Origin: Tiliqua scincoides
Lineage: Eukaryota; Chordata; Lepidosauria; Squamata; Scincidae
Reading direction: 5' to 3'
Assembly: GCF_035046505.1 (NCBI RefSeq)
Contig: NC_089823.1
Coordinates: 36,690,388-36,754,387 of the forward strand
Length of the DNA: 64,000 nucleotides
Positions within the stretch are counted from its first letter, which is position 1, and each line of letters begins with the position of its first letter. Positions 24,765-63,587 of the stretch are shown here, one piece after another. Below the pieces are notes generated by a model that was not told where the DNA came from, did no database searches, and saw nothing but the letters and a program-made list of their open reading frames with translations. Position numbers and translations under genes: made by a program.

Positions 24765-24925
24765 GGCTGCAATCCTATCCACTTACCTGGGAGTAAGCCC
24801 CATTCACTCTAATGGGGCTTACTTCTGAGTAGGCAGGCATAGGATGGGGCTCTGAGGCTGCAGTCCTATCCACACAGTGAGCCCCATTGAACCCAGTGGG
24901 GATTATTTCTGAGCAAACATACTGA
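24765..24925. repeat. two quasi-palindromic 'ctcagaagtaagtccc' units
   Basis: Copies at about 24769-24845 and 24853-24920, with 'gggagtaagccccatt' and 'gggcttacttctgagtagg'. Confidence 0.7.
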
Positions 24926-25610
24926 AATTAGGAGTGTGCTGTCGAGCTCGTAACCAATGCTTGAACAGAGCCTGAAAGCATACTGGCAACCAAGACAGCT
25001 GATGTAGGATGGAATATGTTCTTGTACATGGGCCCTCAGTCAGGCATAGGCCACAGCATTTTGTACCTCCTGTAGCTTCCTGATGCTCTTCAAGGCTAGC
25101 CTCCCACAGTCCATTGCTATGGTCCAATCTGTTTTTGACACAGTGTTATAGTGGCCAGATCTGCCTTTCTCAGAAACAGCAGCTTTGTCAAAGCACCCCT
25201 CACCTCAGCCACCCCCACCTCCTTATCCATTAACACCCCCACACTGAGAACCTGATCTGTCACAGGGAGTACTACCTATGAAGAATGGGCTGAACAGCCA
25301 ACTCTGTTAGCTTTCCTACTGACCACCAACACCTCCATCTGGGCTGGATTTAGTTTTACATTATTAATCCACATCCAGTCCATTGTGCCCTGTTCAGTTG
25401 ACTCTCCACTTCCTCTGCAGGATCAGGTTGAAAACTAAGGTAGTGTTGGGTGTCATTGCTACACTGATGATACTGCAATCCACACTCCCAAATAACCTTA
25501 CATGCTACTCCTTGGAGAGGTTATTATGCAGCATGGGAGATCAAATGGAACCATGAGGGACTCATTCCAAGATGCACCATCCAGAAAGAGAGCCACCACA
25601 ACACAGTACC
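24925..25610 (-). mobile_element. L2/CR1-type LINE fragment, antisense
   Basis: Blocks such as 'cagctgatgtaggatgg', 'cacctccatctgggctgga', 'ccacatccagtccattg' and 'accatgagggactcattcc' belong to a squamate LINE whose adjoining upstream coding part appears at 50210-50900. It is degraded with no usable frame. Confidence 0.65.
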
Positions 25611-25825
25611 CCCCCCCCAAATCTCATTCTTTGACAGCTACAATGCAAGTCTATGGGCTTTCTGACTCACCTAAGTTGTGAAGTTTCAGAAACATAACAC
25701 TTTTTCAGGTATATGGAAACAGCTGGAGTTTTTCTAGTGGTGTAAATCTCTTAGTTGAGGTCCCCTGACAAGGATTCAATTAAAAAATTGAAGGTTTTAT
25801 AGCTAGTTCTATACTGGAGACCTAG

Positions 25826-25992
25826 GGCCCAATCCTATCCAACTTTCCAGCATCAGTGCAGCCACAAGATAAGGGAACAAATGTTCCCATACCTTGAGTA
25901 GGCCTCTGTGACTGCCTCCCCACCACAGGGTGCAGCACATGCCCATTAGCACAGCTGCACCAGCACAAGAAAATTGGGTAGGATCGGGCCCT
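25826..25992. repeat. TIR repeat ('caatcctatccaactttcc' MITE)
   Basis: Well-preserved ends: GGGCCCAATCCTATCCAAC on the left and TTGGGTAGGATCGGGCCC on the right. The inside holds 'gggaacaaatgttccc'. Same family as 21802, 33233 and 63716. Confidence 0.8.
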
Positions 25993-26671
25993 TTAATGTG
26001 TTAAAGCAACGTATGTATTTCTAGACTACTAACAGAAGTAAACTCAAAACCAAGCAAATGAGAACATGGAAGGTGAATTTTTTTTTCCCAAATCAGCAAA
26101 GGTCACTCAGTTCTCAGAGAAACGCATCATCATGAGTCAACTCTCGGTTCTCTGTAGAAAAAATACTACTGAGGCTGAACTCCTATGCATGGAGGTATAC
26201 TTAAGCCAAGTGAAATTGGTCTTGTACCTCTGTGTAAGATCTATCCTACACCTTTTAATCCTATGTGTAGCATTTGATGAAGTGGACTGTAGTCTACAAA
26301 ACATCTGCAGAAATAAATGTTTTTTTTCCATTAAATTCAGCGGAAGTTGATTCTGAGTAAACACATTTAGGAACAGGTTAATAACAGTGAACAGCCATTA
26401 TACAATTAACATTCACTGGTAGATAGGCCAGATTGCCAGTCAAGTGAGTTAATCTGTATTAAAACCCGAGCACTTCAAAACTGAACCATACAATTGATAC
26501 TTACTAGGACCTCACCTATTAACTAGTTATAAAAGTACATGATTTCAGATATACTTCTATTTCATAGGTGAAAGTCCTATACAGTATTTACATATGTGGA
26601 AGCCCAATTAAACTCACTGGATCTTATTTTTGAGTTGATATGCATAGGATTTTACTGCTAGTTGAGTGTGT
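25993..26671. other. ZBTB11-RPL24 intergenic, first part
   Basis: AT-rich, no gene; frames at 26066-26364 on both strands lack recognisable domains. Confidence 0.5.
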
Positions 26672-26827
26672 CAGAGGTCATTGAGCCAAGGTATGCAGTC
26701 ATGGACAACCTCCAGTTCATGCACAGATTGCAATGCAGGGAGGTGAGTCTACCTCCTGAGCCATGACCTGTGTTTTCTTCAGGCTGATTGTCACTCCAAG
26801 AAGCTGACAGAACATACCAAGACGGAA
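26672..26827. mobile_element. rearranged LINE fragment (inverted plus direct piece)
   Basis: 26672-26795 is the reverse complement of LINE sequence at about 42541-42690. Directly after it, 26796-26821 matches LINE 42757-42782 in the forward direction over 26 identical bases. The intervening LINE stretch is missing. This is the signature of a twin-priming inversion, although the expected 3' end of the LINE is absent here. Confidence 0.8.
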
Positions 26828-27750
26828 GGATGCAAATGATGATGTACTGCTAGTTATGGTGTCTATTACAGAAAATTGAAGAAACGTTCTGTTGTAACCA
26901 GAAATACAAAATAAGGAATTACAAAATGTGTTTGAATGTAAAGTTTATGAACATGTGGTCAGTGTTGAATTTTTTGACTCATTAAATCAACAGAAACATT
27001 TAGAATGTTAGAATGCCTTAAAGATATCATTTTTATTTGCAATTAAAACAAATAGAATATTGGTTTGCATAAAAGTGGGTGATTCCCTCGCTCCTGTAGA
27101 GTGAAGGAAAGCTCACTTTAGGCTATACTTATTTAGATACTAGAAAAGACAGGAAGTCTTGGGGCTGCATGCTGTCCCCTTATGGAACATGATACCTTAT
27201 TTAGCACAATACTGGATTGGCCTGAATCTAGGTTTTGTCCTGAACCTGCCATCTCAACCCGGTATTGCAGTACACAAAACCATTTTCTTAAAGGGAATAA
27301 GGTATGCATGTATGACCCAAGACCTGTAACAGGAACAGAAAATACTATTTGAAGATGGTCAAAGTTTCACCTCCAATGTGAGTGCAGTGATTTAGTTTTC
27401 TAATCAGTGGCCCACAAGCTGGTTGGTCAATGATATTAGTGTTAAGTCCTTGCCAACTCAAAGTGAATGATTGGTTTTCAGTGCCAAATATATTTCACAC
27501 ATCAATAAAGTAAATATGTTACATAGGCTGGACCCATATGGAACATTCAGTCAAGCCAGGCAAATATATTATGGAAAATCAGAATGAAGCCTGAGTAACA
27601 AATCAAGGTGTTTGTAGATAAGAGTCTTCTTTGATATTGGCTTGCTGTTTCATAGGGGAGCTAACACTGGATTTTTTATATAACGTCAATAGTCATATAA
27701 TTTAAGTTTTTTCAAAAATTAGTTTCTTCAGATCTTGCAACAAGTTTTTC
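26828..27750. other. ZBTB11-RPL24 intergenic, second part
   Basis: No gene or named repeat is visible. Confidence 0.5.
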
Positions 27751-27758
27751 CTGTAGAA

Positions 27759-28099
27759 CAGTGGTTCTCACACATTTAGTACCAGGACTCACTTTTTAGA
27801 ATGAGAATCTATCAGGATCCACTGGAAGTGATGTCATGACCAGAAGTGATATCATCAAGTAGGAAAATTTTTAACAATCCTAGGCTGTAATCCTAACCAT
27901 ACTTACCCAGGACTTAAGTCCCATCTACTGTCATTGTTAAAAGAATATGCATAATAGCTTGTTAAAAATACAGGTCTGTAACATTTCCCCAAATGCAGTC
28001 ACATAGCATGGCAGCATCAAGTCTAAAATATTAAAATAAAAATATTGAAATGAATGGGGACCCACCTGAAATTGGCTCACAACCCTGTTTGAAACAATG
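27759..28099. mobile_element. non-autonomous hAT element, 8-bp TSD ctgtagaa/ctatagaa
   Basis: Ends CAGTGGTTCTCACAC and TTTGAAACAATG, with flanks differing at one base. The interior carries 'ggaagtgatgtcatgacc', a copy of the quasi-palindromic 'cttacccaggacttaagtccc' unit and 'gaatggggacccacctg'. Related to 39813 and 53202. Confidence 0.85.
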
Positions 28100-28187
28100 C
28101 TATAGAATGTTTTGCCAAAAATACCTTTGCAGAATACATTTTTCACTTTACACAAATTCTGTCTATAATTTTAGGTATTAAACAAAT

Positions 28188-28255
28188 CTAAGGTTGCAAT
28201 CCGAGACACACTTAACTGAGAGTAAGCCCCAATGAAAACAGGACTTATGTCCAAG
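28188..28255. repeat. quasi-palindromic repeat, partial
   Basis: Contains 'gagagtaagccccaatg' and 'aggacttatgtccaag'; truncated against the CR1 fragment. Confidence 0.6.
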
Positions 28256-28765
28256 TACCTCCCTTGGCCATTTGTTCCAAGTTGATCCACCCTTACCATC
28301 AGGAATTCCTTCCTGATGACCAACCATTATCACTACAATTTGTACTTGCAGTTTGTACCCACTGGATCTAGTTCTACTTTCAGAGGGAGCTGAGAACAAA
28401 TCTGACCCATATGACAGCCCTTCAGGTATTTGAAGTGCAATATTATATGCCCTCTCAGCCTTCTCTTCTCCAGGCTGAATATCCCAAGTTCCCTCAACTT
28501 TTCGTCTTAGTGCTTGTTCTCGAATCCTCTGATTATCCTCGTTGCTCTCCTTTGAACCTGCTCCAGTCTGTCTACATCTTTCTTGAGGTGCCCAGAATTG
28601 GACACAGTACTGCAGTGCAGAGTAAAGCGGAACCACAGCTTATCACAACTTGGAAGCTACAGTTCTAATGCAGACTAAAACTGCATTCGCCTTCTTTGCA
28701 GCTGCATCACACTACTGACTCATGTTCATCTTGTGATCCACTGCAGCTCCAAGATACCTAAATCC
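28256..28765 (-). mobile_element. CR1 LINE 3' coding end, antisense
   Basis: In reverse complement it reads as the CR1 polymerase C-terminus, with 'ttcagcctggagaagagaag' and the preceding 'caggttcaaaggagagcaac'. It is 5'-truncated and degraded. It stops about 20 bp short of the likely RPL24 cleavage region. Confidence 0.75.
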
Positions 28766-28806
28766 CCAGAAGATAACATAAGAAACATTATGCTACAAGT
28801 CAAATA

Positions 28807-28812
28807 TTTATT
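28807..28812 (-). terminator. RPL24: RPL24 polyadenylation signal AATAAA
   Basis: AATAAA on the minus strand, 27 nt after the RPL24 stop codon. The very short 3' UTR is typical of ribosomal protein genes. Cleavage is expected around 28785-28797. Confidence 0.85.
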
Positions 28813-28838
28813 TGACAAAAACAAAACAGCACAGCAAG

Positions 28839-35428
<6,590 letters not shown>

Positions 35429-35470
35429 GATGGCGACAGCGGGAGCTCCCACACGGGCACTCCAGCAGCG

Positions 35471-35484
35471 AAAAGAAAGAGAGG
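35471..35484 (-). promoter_or_regulatory. RPL24: RPL24 5' TOP tract / transcription start
   Basis: Minus strand reads CCTCTCTTTCTTTT just before 'cgctgctgg', 43-56 nt upstream of the ATG. An uninterrupted pyrimidine tract beginning with C is the 5'-terminal oligopyrimidine signal of ribosomal protein mRNAs, which ties their translation to mTOR/LARP1. The exact start base is an inference. Confidence 0.8.
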
Positions 35485-35621
35485 ATCATGGGAAACCAGG
35501 TTCTGTAGTCCCGCGGAGCACTGTGGGAATACCACGTGACCGGATGCAGCGCGTACTGCCAACCGTCCAATCAGAGTTCAGCGCCCGCCCGGTTGCCTAG
35601 CGTCGTGAGCAAGCGGGAGGT
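35482..35621. promoter_or_regulatory. bidirectional RPL24/CEP97 promoter
   Basis: The two start codons are only 193 bp apart on opposite strands. The intervening GC-rich DNA holds an E-box CACGTG at 35533-35538 and an NF-Y box CCAATCAG at 35567-35574. An ACTACA...TTCCCATGAT pair (minus strand, 35485-35510) resembles a split ZNF143 site. No TATA box is visible. Confidence 0.75.
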
Positions 35622-55291
<19,670 letters not shown>

Positions 55292-56796
55292 CAGACAGAA
55301 TCCTTTTGGATAGGGAAACAATTAGAAAAGCCACTTAACACTTTTTTGTTATTTATGCAAAATTTGTATTTTTTCTTGGTGGCTCTTCTAGACTCCTGCT
55401 CCTATGGTGTTGGAACAGCTTAGCGTATAACAATTTTGCTAATATTCTAACCTTTGACTGACACTGTGTTAAAGTGCAACAAGGAAGGTACACTATGATG
55501 GACATGATATGCTTTAATTTTTTATGTGATTGAATAGGTTTGTATGATATATAATTTTGTAGTTTCTAACTACTTTTCCTATGATCTTAGGTGAACTAAG
55601 CACTTGTGTTTTCCCCAGGAGAGAAAGCTTACATTCTTGTTATATCTTCATATTTAGAATTCTGTGTGAAATTAAAATATTTTTTTAAAAAACTTGTAAT
55701 ACGAGGGAAATAAGGCATTCAGTGTGTATCAACTGTTTTAAGCACACTTTTTTTTTGTTTAAACTTGGGCACTAAGCCATAGCTTGCATACTTTCTTTGT
55801 CAGCCTTGCTTATATGTATAGATCATCATGTTTTAAGAAAAGACAAAATATTTCACTGATCAATATACAAAATATGTCAGCAACCATGTTTGAAGAAACT
55901 TCTTACAACTCAGTCCTTTGATCATAATCATTGTTAAAATTGTTTGACTGTTAGCTCAATTTTCCAGGACTGAATGCAAGTTTCTGTGTTGCATAGCAGT
56001 GCTGGCTGGGACCCTACAAGGGTTAAAGTGTAATGAGAAAAGGTGATGGGACTTCCTTTAGGATCTTCCACTACATTCCAAAGGTCAAGAGACAGATTTA
56101 TTCCCTTCTCACTACAGCCAGTTTTTTTGTGGCAAATTACTGTAATATAGGCGGGTAGATAGATGAGAGGCTTTTGAAAGGCAAGGAAGCCAGAATTATA
56201 TGATGGCAACCATTTGCCTTTTGTAAGATAGTGCTCTAGCTATTCTGGTACTGAGGCAGGGATAGAATTTGACTGAGTATGTTTCAGGAATTGCCTTGAT
56301 GCATGTGATTGTATGCTCAGAATATTTCCCTTGATTAAAGCCTCAATCTTCCTTCCCTTCTCATGCATTCAGTGAACATATTGGGGGACGACGACTGGAA
56401 AGTGCACTAGTTAGCTTTGCCCCCCCAGCTGCTATCATCTAGCTATGCCCCCCCCCCCCCCCAGATCTTTGATCTGGGCTTTTCTGCAGAGGCAACAGAT
56501 GCATGTGTGAAGGCTATCTCCATGCACTTTAAAACTCTGGCTGGACAGAGTTTTTAGATGGGGGGGTGGAGATCGGAACCTGATCCTAGTCACTGTGGCT
56601 CACAGGTACATTCCTGTTTATCCCACTCCATGTCTTCAGCATGCACAGGGCTTGGACAACAGGGTCATAAAAGGGACTCAGTATTGTTTCCTCACTGCTG
56701 AAGGGGAATTTGCCTCTAGCCATTGCATTATAGTGACTCAAGAGTCTTGGGTTCCCTGCAATCATGGAGGATTATTAGTCCTTCTGCTTGTAACTA
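55292..56796 (+). other. CEP97: CEP97 3' UTR and flank
   Basis: A candidate ATTAAA polyadenylation signal lies at 55671-55676. Others, with AATAAA, are far downstream (59595, 59889, 60842 and 60883). Which is used cannot be decided from sequence. A C-run lies at 56449-56462. No other gene seen. Confidence 0.5.
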
Positions 56797-57090
56797 CAGG
56801 CATGCCCCTATATTTGTGGGGGATCTGTTCCAGGGAACCCCTCCCACAGATGCAGTAGATGTCACCTCTTGCTGCCCTCTCATGAGGAAATTAACTGCTT
56901 CCTGTTTAGCCTATTTTCATCAGGCATTCAGGCTACCTGAAGCCTGTTCTCATTGTGTTATAAGCTGGAACGCTTATAGCAACCTGTTTAAAGCAAGAAA
57001 CACTCCCCAATAAGCCTTTAAAGGGTGTGCCAGGGGGTGGGTCGCGGATCCAATTCAAACAGCAGCTACTGGATACAGGACATACTTGTA
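56797..57090. mobile_element. Tigger-like MITE with TA flanks
   Basis: Left end CAGGCATGCCCCTATATTTG and right-end reverse complement CAAGTATGTCCTGTATCC, each next to TA. About 294 bp, no coding content. Confidence 0.65.
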
Positions 57091-57359
57091 TTCTAGAGAG
57101 TAGCAAATGCTTTCCCAACACAGAGTCCATTAGTTTATTTAGATCAGGAGTTCCCAGACTGTGGGTTGCAGGCTGAGCCCTCCCACCCACTCTCCTGAAT
57201 AGCTCCAAATAGAACCTAGTCTGGAACAATTTGTTTATATCTCATTTTTAAATGGGTGGAAATTACTAATGTTTTCAGTTGTGTCTTATCTGTAGTCAAT
57301 TTTCAGACTAAAGATGAAATTAATCCCTCCTGCGCACACACAGCATAAAAGTAATGTTG

Positions 57360-57646
57360 AATGCTTGCTCTTGCTAGAGAGAGAGAGAAAGCTAAAAGTC
57401 CTGGGTATGATCTAGCCAAGTTACATCTTATGGTAAGATCTTATGCTAGATCTAATGGGCTTAAGCTACAAGAGGAGAGATTCCTGTTGGTTATCAAGAA
57501 GACATTTTTAACAGTAATAAGTTTCACAGTGGAACTGATTACTAAGTGTAGTGTTGGTTCTTTTTCAACTATAGATCTTCAAGCAGGAGTTTGGACTAGA
57601 TGGCCTTGAAGACCCCTTCCAGCTCTATAATTCTATGTATTCTTAA
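57360..57646 (+). mobile_element. CR1 LINE 3' end
   Basis: Carries CR1 3' blocks 'gggcttaagctacaagagg', 'ttggactagatggcc' and 'ccttccagctctataattc', ending at the CR1-type octamer-like 'attctatgtattctta'. Confidence 0.8.
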
Positions 57647-58670
57647 GTCCTCTTATCTCAAATGGTAGAATTAGTTTAACCATGTGCTAAAATATCATCT
57701 CTCACTGAAATTACTGGGACTTAAATTAACCGTTGGGCTTTTTGACTTTAACTTTCATACAACTGTCAGAAGGCATGACATTTGCATCTTTGAAGATCGA
57801 ACGAACTTTCTATTTTAATTTTGGAATTAGAACCCTTGATTCTATTTCTGATGTTGGCATAAAATGAAGTAACTAAGATTCTTGTGTTTTCTATATGTCC
57901 ATTTTGTAGTGATAAAAAAGCACGACTGTTTCCCACTGTCTTGATAAAATCACTCTTCCACAGAAATTGGCTGGAGTGGAACCATTTTGGAATCTTGGGA
58001 AGTGCTAATTTGGAGCAGTAGAGTCAGAACCCTCATAGATCACTGAAATTAATCCAGAATGATATATGCAAAAAATGCTTTTGCCTGTTGTATCTAATAC
58101 AATGTGATGTTTCAAAAGAAACTATGAGATGGAGATTGGTTTAGAGTAACCAAAATATCAGGTACCATCCAGAGGAATGCTTTTGTGAACAGAAGGTCCT
58201 CTGTGTGAGGAGAACGTTCCTTTCATTCTTGTGTTCGTGGGGTATGTCTCCATTCACATAAGCTGTCCTCTAGATTCCGCTCATTCATCCTAAGTTCCAG
58301 AGAGGTAGTCATATCTGCTTGTTGCAGCAAAAACAATGAGTCTTCTAATGCTGTAAACACTAGCCAATTGATTTCAGGACAGGTTTTCATGGACTACAGC
58401 CCATGACATCAGATGCAACTTAAGTTTAAGTCAGTACTTGTTTAAAAACCAAAGTTCTTCTGACTTCCTACCAAGGACCATAATCCTCAAAGATCCCTAT
58501 GTGTTGTCACTGTACTTTTTACAGGTATCTTGCTTGCTGCCAGTAGCAACACCTTGAGTACTTTCATCCTACATTGTATCAGTTTAAACCCAATTGACTG
58601 CAATCTGACATGCTCCCTGATAGTGAAATATATAAGCTGATAGAGCCTTATTGCCTGTATCTGACCTTCT
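57647..58670. other. CEP97 downstream region
   Basis: No gene or assignable repeat. Confidence 0.5.
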
Positions 58671-58775
58671 ATATTATTATTATTATTATTATTATTAACA
58701 AAAACAACAACAACAGTAAAATATACTGCTTTTCAACAGAAGTTCACAAAGTGGTTTACAGAGAAAAATCAAATA
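58671..58775 (-). repeat. L2-type 3' end fragment, inverted
   Basis: (ATT)n start, 'atactgcttttcaacagaag', 'ttcacaaagtggtttacag'. Confidence 0.75.
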
Positions 58776-61180
58776 ACTATATGTCTGGCTTGGTTATGCC
58801 TTGGTTTTTAATGTGTAGTTTGAATGTGTCCTAAGGAAAGGCAATGTATACAGTATTTTGAAGGTGCCAGAAGAGAAGTGATACTACAGGAAAATCCATT
58901 TTTTTTCAAAGAAGACCCCAGAATGTTCAGAGTGTACTGTTAATGTGTAGCAATTGAGCTTGGAAACCTATATAGAAGCTTTTCAGTTTTGAATCCTTAT
59001 GTATTTAATTCAAGAATTTGTTTTGCTTGTATCTCTATACCTACAGCCAAAATGCTTTGTTATGTTAAGATCACATACAAGAAGAATACAATTGTCAGTA
59101 GTTCTCAGACAGTATGCCACAGTACCCAAGCATGTGGTGGTGAATTCGCAGAGGTGTCATGGGATTTTTCTGGATATTCTAGCTACGTGCAGGCCCTACA
59201 GTGACATAACTGAAAAAGCATTAGTGTGATGCTTAGGGGCCCATGACTAGTGTACTTTTGGGAACTGCTGCACTCCCAAGATATATGTACAGTACTGATT
59301 CCATACCAGAAGATTGTAAGTTAGAATATATGTAGGCCAAAATAGCTGGCCCTTGCTATCCCAGTGCTATTGTGTCTGCAAATGCATCACAATGGACAGA
59401 CTATGCCTACACCAATTTAGCCATCCATAACTTGGGGACCAAGTCTACACCAGCACATTCCACCCCAGCCCACACCAGTGTGGTATACCAGTTTGGTATG
59501 CTTTGCTTATATAAAACATAGCTACCAAACATGGGACTCTGGGATTAGCTTCTGCAGAATTGTGTGTCATTTGTTTGTGTATATATGCAAAATTAATAAA
59601 CTGGGGCTTTTACAGACTAAACCAGAAGGAACGGTACTTCTGCTTTTCCATGAGGAAAGCAAAGTAAAATTTGAGAACTCTAAAAGTAACAAATCCAAAA
59701 TAGTTCCTTTTGAGCTATCACCGGATTTTTTTAAGCTATGGGGGTGGGGGAGTAGGGTTTGTCAGTGTATGTGAGAATAGTAATACATTTATATTATCTG
59801 CTGTCTACTTTTTTCAAAAAATTATTTAGAATAGAATAATTTCTGGGTAAAACCTGACTGAAATTTCTGAAGTCACAGGCCATTGTTGAATAAATACTTA
59901 CTCATTTTGGGGGCATGGCATGGGAGTGTGATGAAGCTGAAGAAGCCAAGGAAGGAAAGAATGGTACAGATGAAAGGTAGGGATAGCCTGGAGAAAAGAA
60001 CTTTTTTTTTTCTCCAGTTCTGCAGCTGGCATTGTTCAGCTGCCACCTTTATGTGCAAAGGCACCAGGACAACTATTTTTGCCATTTCATGACCAAGGGA
60101 AAAAAGAGAACCATAGTGCATGCAATCACTAGATTCTTACTGCTTGCAACTGCCAAAAAGTCAATGAGGGGTTATTGCTGCCATAGTGGTAGTGTATAGC
60201 TTGATAGTAGTGCGCTGATGCTTATCTCACCTGTACTCTTCTTCCCTTTATCATGGATGCATTGACCCACTTTAGAAGATATTTTAATACAGTGCATTTT
60301 AAATTGAGGTCCATTTTATGGCATTTGCTGCTTTTTTGTTTATCTGCGTGAAGCACTTAAGCTGTAATTCCAAACATTCTGATTTTTCACTGGAAAGTAA
60401 AGGCCACTGATTTAACGAAAACTTATATAGGCTCAAACTGTTGAAGAACATCGCATTTCTTCTTCACCTGAAAGGGAGAATATTATCCACTGGTAAAGCA
60501 AGATCAGTTGGGACAAGAAGAGTCCTGCATAAGTTTTTTTTTTTTTTGAGGCATGTGGTCTAGCATTGCTGTTACTGGAATCAGTAGTACCATGTCCACA
60601 TTTTCATTCTGAAAGGATGAGGAAAAATTCCATTATGTGGCATTTCATTTATTTATATATGTGTCTATGAAATGCTCTTGCTTCACTGCAGAAAGGCAAT
60701 ATGATTTCAAACTGGATAGTGACAACTTGCTAGGTTGAGAGCAAATGAAGATATCATTTGCTGCAAATGCAATCTAAATGTAATGGTCATCTTATAATTT
60801 TTGTTTTTAGGAAAGAAAATGGCCTGCATGCTCCTTAAAAAAATAAATTTGCACTTGGGAATAAGTTGTCTTGATGTAATCAAATAAAGATGTGTTTTCA
60901 ATTATGTGGAATGCAGAACATTCCTAATTAGCTATGTACAGTATTCACATTTTGTAATGACTCTCAGAGGTTTCTTTGCACCATTTGTATTTGAAGAGGA
61001 TAAAGCTGTTGAGAAATATCAGTATTTTAACTGTCATGCCTTGCCCATGCAATACAGAGGGGACGCGGAACTTATTGCTGACTAACAGACACAGTGTATT
61101 TAATGAGACTGTTAGTGGTCGCCAATGATACCTGCCTGGGGTGGAATTGAGCAAGCTCTTCTCCCTGTTTTAAAAACGTT
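58776..61180. other. CEP97 downstream region, AT-rich
   Basis: Several AATAAA motifs (59595, 59889, 60842, 60883) could end long CEP97 transcripts; the last is followed by a GT-rich stretch. A hAT-like right end ('tttgggaactgctgc') lies near 59258. No coding gene is supported. Confidence 0.45.
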
Positions 61181-61184
61181 AGAG

Positions 61185-61342
61185 CAGTGATTTTAACTGC
61201 TCTTTCTCATTCTAACACACACAAGGCATTAAAATGTTGAGGCACACCACACTGCCAGCAGTGGGCTCACAGCCCTGAATGCCCCACCTATAGACCATCC
61301 ATGGCACACAGATGGGCTGCAGTGCATTGGCTAAAAATCATT
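61185..61342. mobile_element. short hAT-like element
   Basis: Left CAGTGATTTTAACTGC and right GGCTAAAAATCATTG. Flanking 'cgttagag' and 'tgttagag' match at 7 of 8 positions. Confidence 0.55.
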
Positions 61343-61689
61343 GTTAGAGACTCCCCTATTCCCTCCTATTTTGCAGTGCTGCATTTTGCTATATGATTAA
61401 ATAAATAACTTCCCTCCCATCAGTCTTGTTCAAAAATAAGCCTCTTTGAGTTCTCCTGTACTCTCAGATAAATATTGCAGCCTTAGTTTCACAATGTGTC
61501 TCAAGTACCATAAGAGTTATGGCTAATTACAATAATTTGTCTATGAATTCATTTTAGGATTACCATCTGTTCAGAACAGACAATGAGAAATCTGGAAAAC
61601 ATGTCATTCCAGGCATTGCTGTCCAGGCTGTAGCTGGGTTGGGGACCAGTGACCGCACTGTGTGTGTGAATTTTAATAGCTTTTTAACT

Positions 61690-61818
61690 TGTGACATAGG
61701 TCTCTTGTTATCTGGTGAACTCCCTGGGGCATTTGGTGGGATGCTGTGAGTTACAGGAAGCTGGACTAGATGGGCCTATGGCCTGATCCAGTGGGGCTGT
61801 TCTTATGTTCTTATAACT
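61690..61818 (-). repeat. 'agaacataag' family repeat, inverted
   Basis: Reverse complement begins 'tataagaacataagaacagc' and includes 'cactggatcaggccatagg', close to the copy at 17362. Confidence 0.85.
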
Positions 61819-62657
61819 GATATTTCAAGAATGAGCATAAGGTTTAGAATAGGAAAATGTCTGGCTAAAACCTTTTAGTAACAGCTGACCCACTGACTAA
61901 GCTACTAAAAATTTTTAACGGTCCCTCAAGGATGCTTGTGAATTAAACTAGTAATACCCTAGAATAGCCACCACTTTTGCTATCCCATTTGCAGGTGGTT
62001 AAAATAAGGTGTGGCATTTGAGCAATCTTAAAATAACAAAATGGAAAGAGGTCATGTGTGTTTGGGTGTATGTGAGGGGGGGGGGCAGTCACTAATCATC
62101 ACTGACTGGAAGCCTGTAGGGGAGAGATCATGCAAGGCTTTGCCCCAGTTTGTCCCAGTGATTTTTCTAAAAGAGACAATCTGCTACAGTCAAGTGCAGG
62201 TGTAGGAAAAATCACCCACGCCTAGGCTGGAATAAATTTTCCACATGTTGGGGATTGTGGATCTTGCCTGGTAGTAATCAGACATCACACAGAAATAGAC
62301 CAGGTAAGTTCAACTAACAGGACTTAGAACAATTTTTGAAGAACAATGGGTTAGACTAGAGTTACACTGAGGTAAGTATTAACAGTGGTGCAAAGAGCAC
62401 ATATTACCCATAGTCACAGCAAAGTCACCACTCTCTGTCAGCTAGTTTCCACACACAGCTTAAGATGGAACCCACCAGTGCCGTGGCCTTGTTTTTTTAT
62501 ATCTTCCCCTCAGAAGGTTCCAGAGCTATGCCCTTACATGGAATCTTACTATGCTTAATGCAGCTGGCCTTCAAAAGGAAGTCTTCGTTCTGGTATGGCA
62601 GTCAGGCACGAAGCCTGTCAACCCACAGTTCACAAACTGTTCAGGCACTCGGCACAG
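61819..62657. other. CEP97 distal flank
   Basis: No gene or assignable repeat; a G-run lies near 62078. Confidence 0.5.
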
Positions 62658-63065
62658 AACATAAGAAGAGCCCTACAGGATCAGGCCAAACACTCATCTA
62701 GTGAAGCTTCCTGTATCTCACAGTGGCCCACCAGATGCTCCAAGGGAGTACACAAAACAAGAGACCTGCAGTCTGGTGCCCCTCCCTTGCATCTGGCATT
62801 CAGAAATAGCCTAAAAACAGGAAGTTGCACATACCCATCATGGCTGGTAACCTGTGATGGATTTTTCCTCCAGAAATCTGTCCAATCCCCTTTTAAAGGC
62901 ATCTAGTCCAGATGCCATCACCACATCCTGTGGCAAGGAGTTCTACAGACTAATTACATGCTGTATAAAGAAATATCTTTTTTTTTTTCAGTCCTAACTC
63001 TCATCACTAAATTTTAGTGGATGTCCCCTGGTTCTGGTGTTGTGTGAGAGAGAAATGAACACCCC
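62658..63065 (+). repeat. 'agaacataag' family repeat
   Basis: Good long copy: 'agaacataagaagagcccta', 'gcatctggcattcagaaat', 'tccaatccccttttaaagg', 'catcctgtggcaagg' and 'ccctggttctggtgttg'. Shows the full length of the family, about 400 bp. Confidence 0.85.
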
Positions 63066-63587
63066 CCTATCCACTTTATCTACCACTGCACAATTTTGTA
63101 CATCTCAAAATTATTGGAGCAGGCAACATAAACTGAACAAAATGCTTCCAACAAAAGTAATTCTTTAAAACCCCCTGCCTCAGTTCCCAGTGGCTAATAT
63201 CCAAAAAAGTGAGCATTTTATTGTTTCCTTAAATGCTAGTGTGGAAAGCTTTGCCTGGCTGGTTGTGACTACAGGTGGGACCTGTATTCCCACCAAATTT
63301 ACTTATTTGACTTACCACTGATGCCATCTTTACATACTGTGGAATAAGGGGAAAAAAGCACCAAAATCTAATTTCATACCTTCATAATTATCATTTCATT
63401 CCATTATTCACCCAGTCTAGTGACTGATTGTGATATAGTGTCTATGCCAATACATTCTGGGGCAACAATAGAGGAGCAAGAAATCTGGAGTGGGTCTTTA
63501 AAGCTATTTTTCCTCTCGTTTGGTATTCACTGATTTTTTTTTAATCCACCGGGGGTTCCAGAATGAACCCTAGTGGATAAGGAGGTA
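63066..63587. other. unassigned stretch
   Basis: Nothing recognised. Confidence 0.5.
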
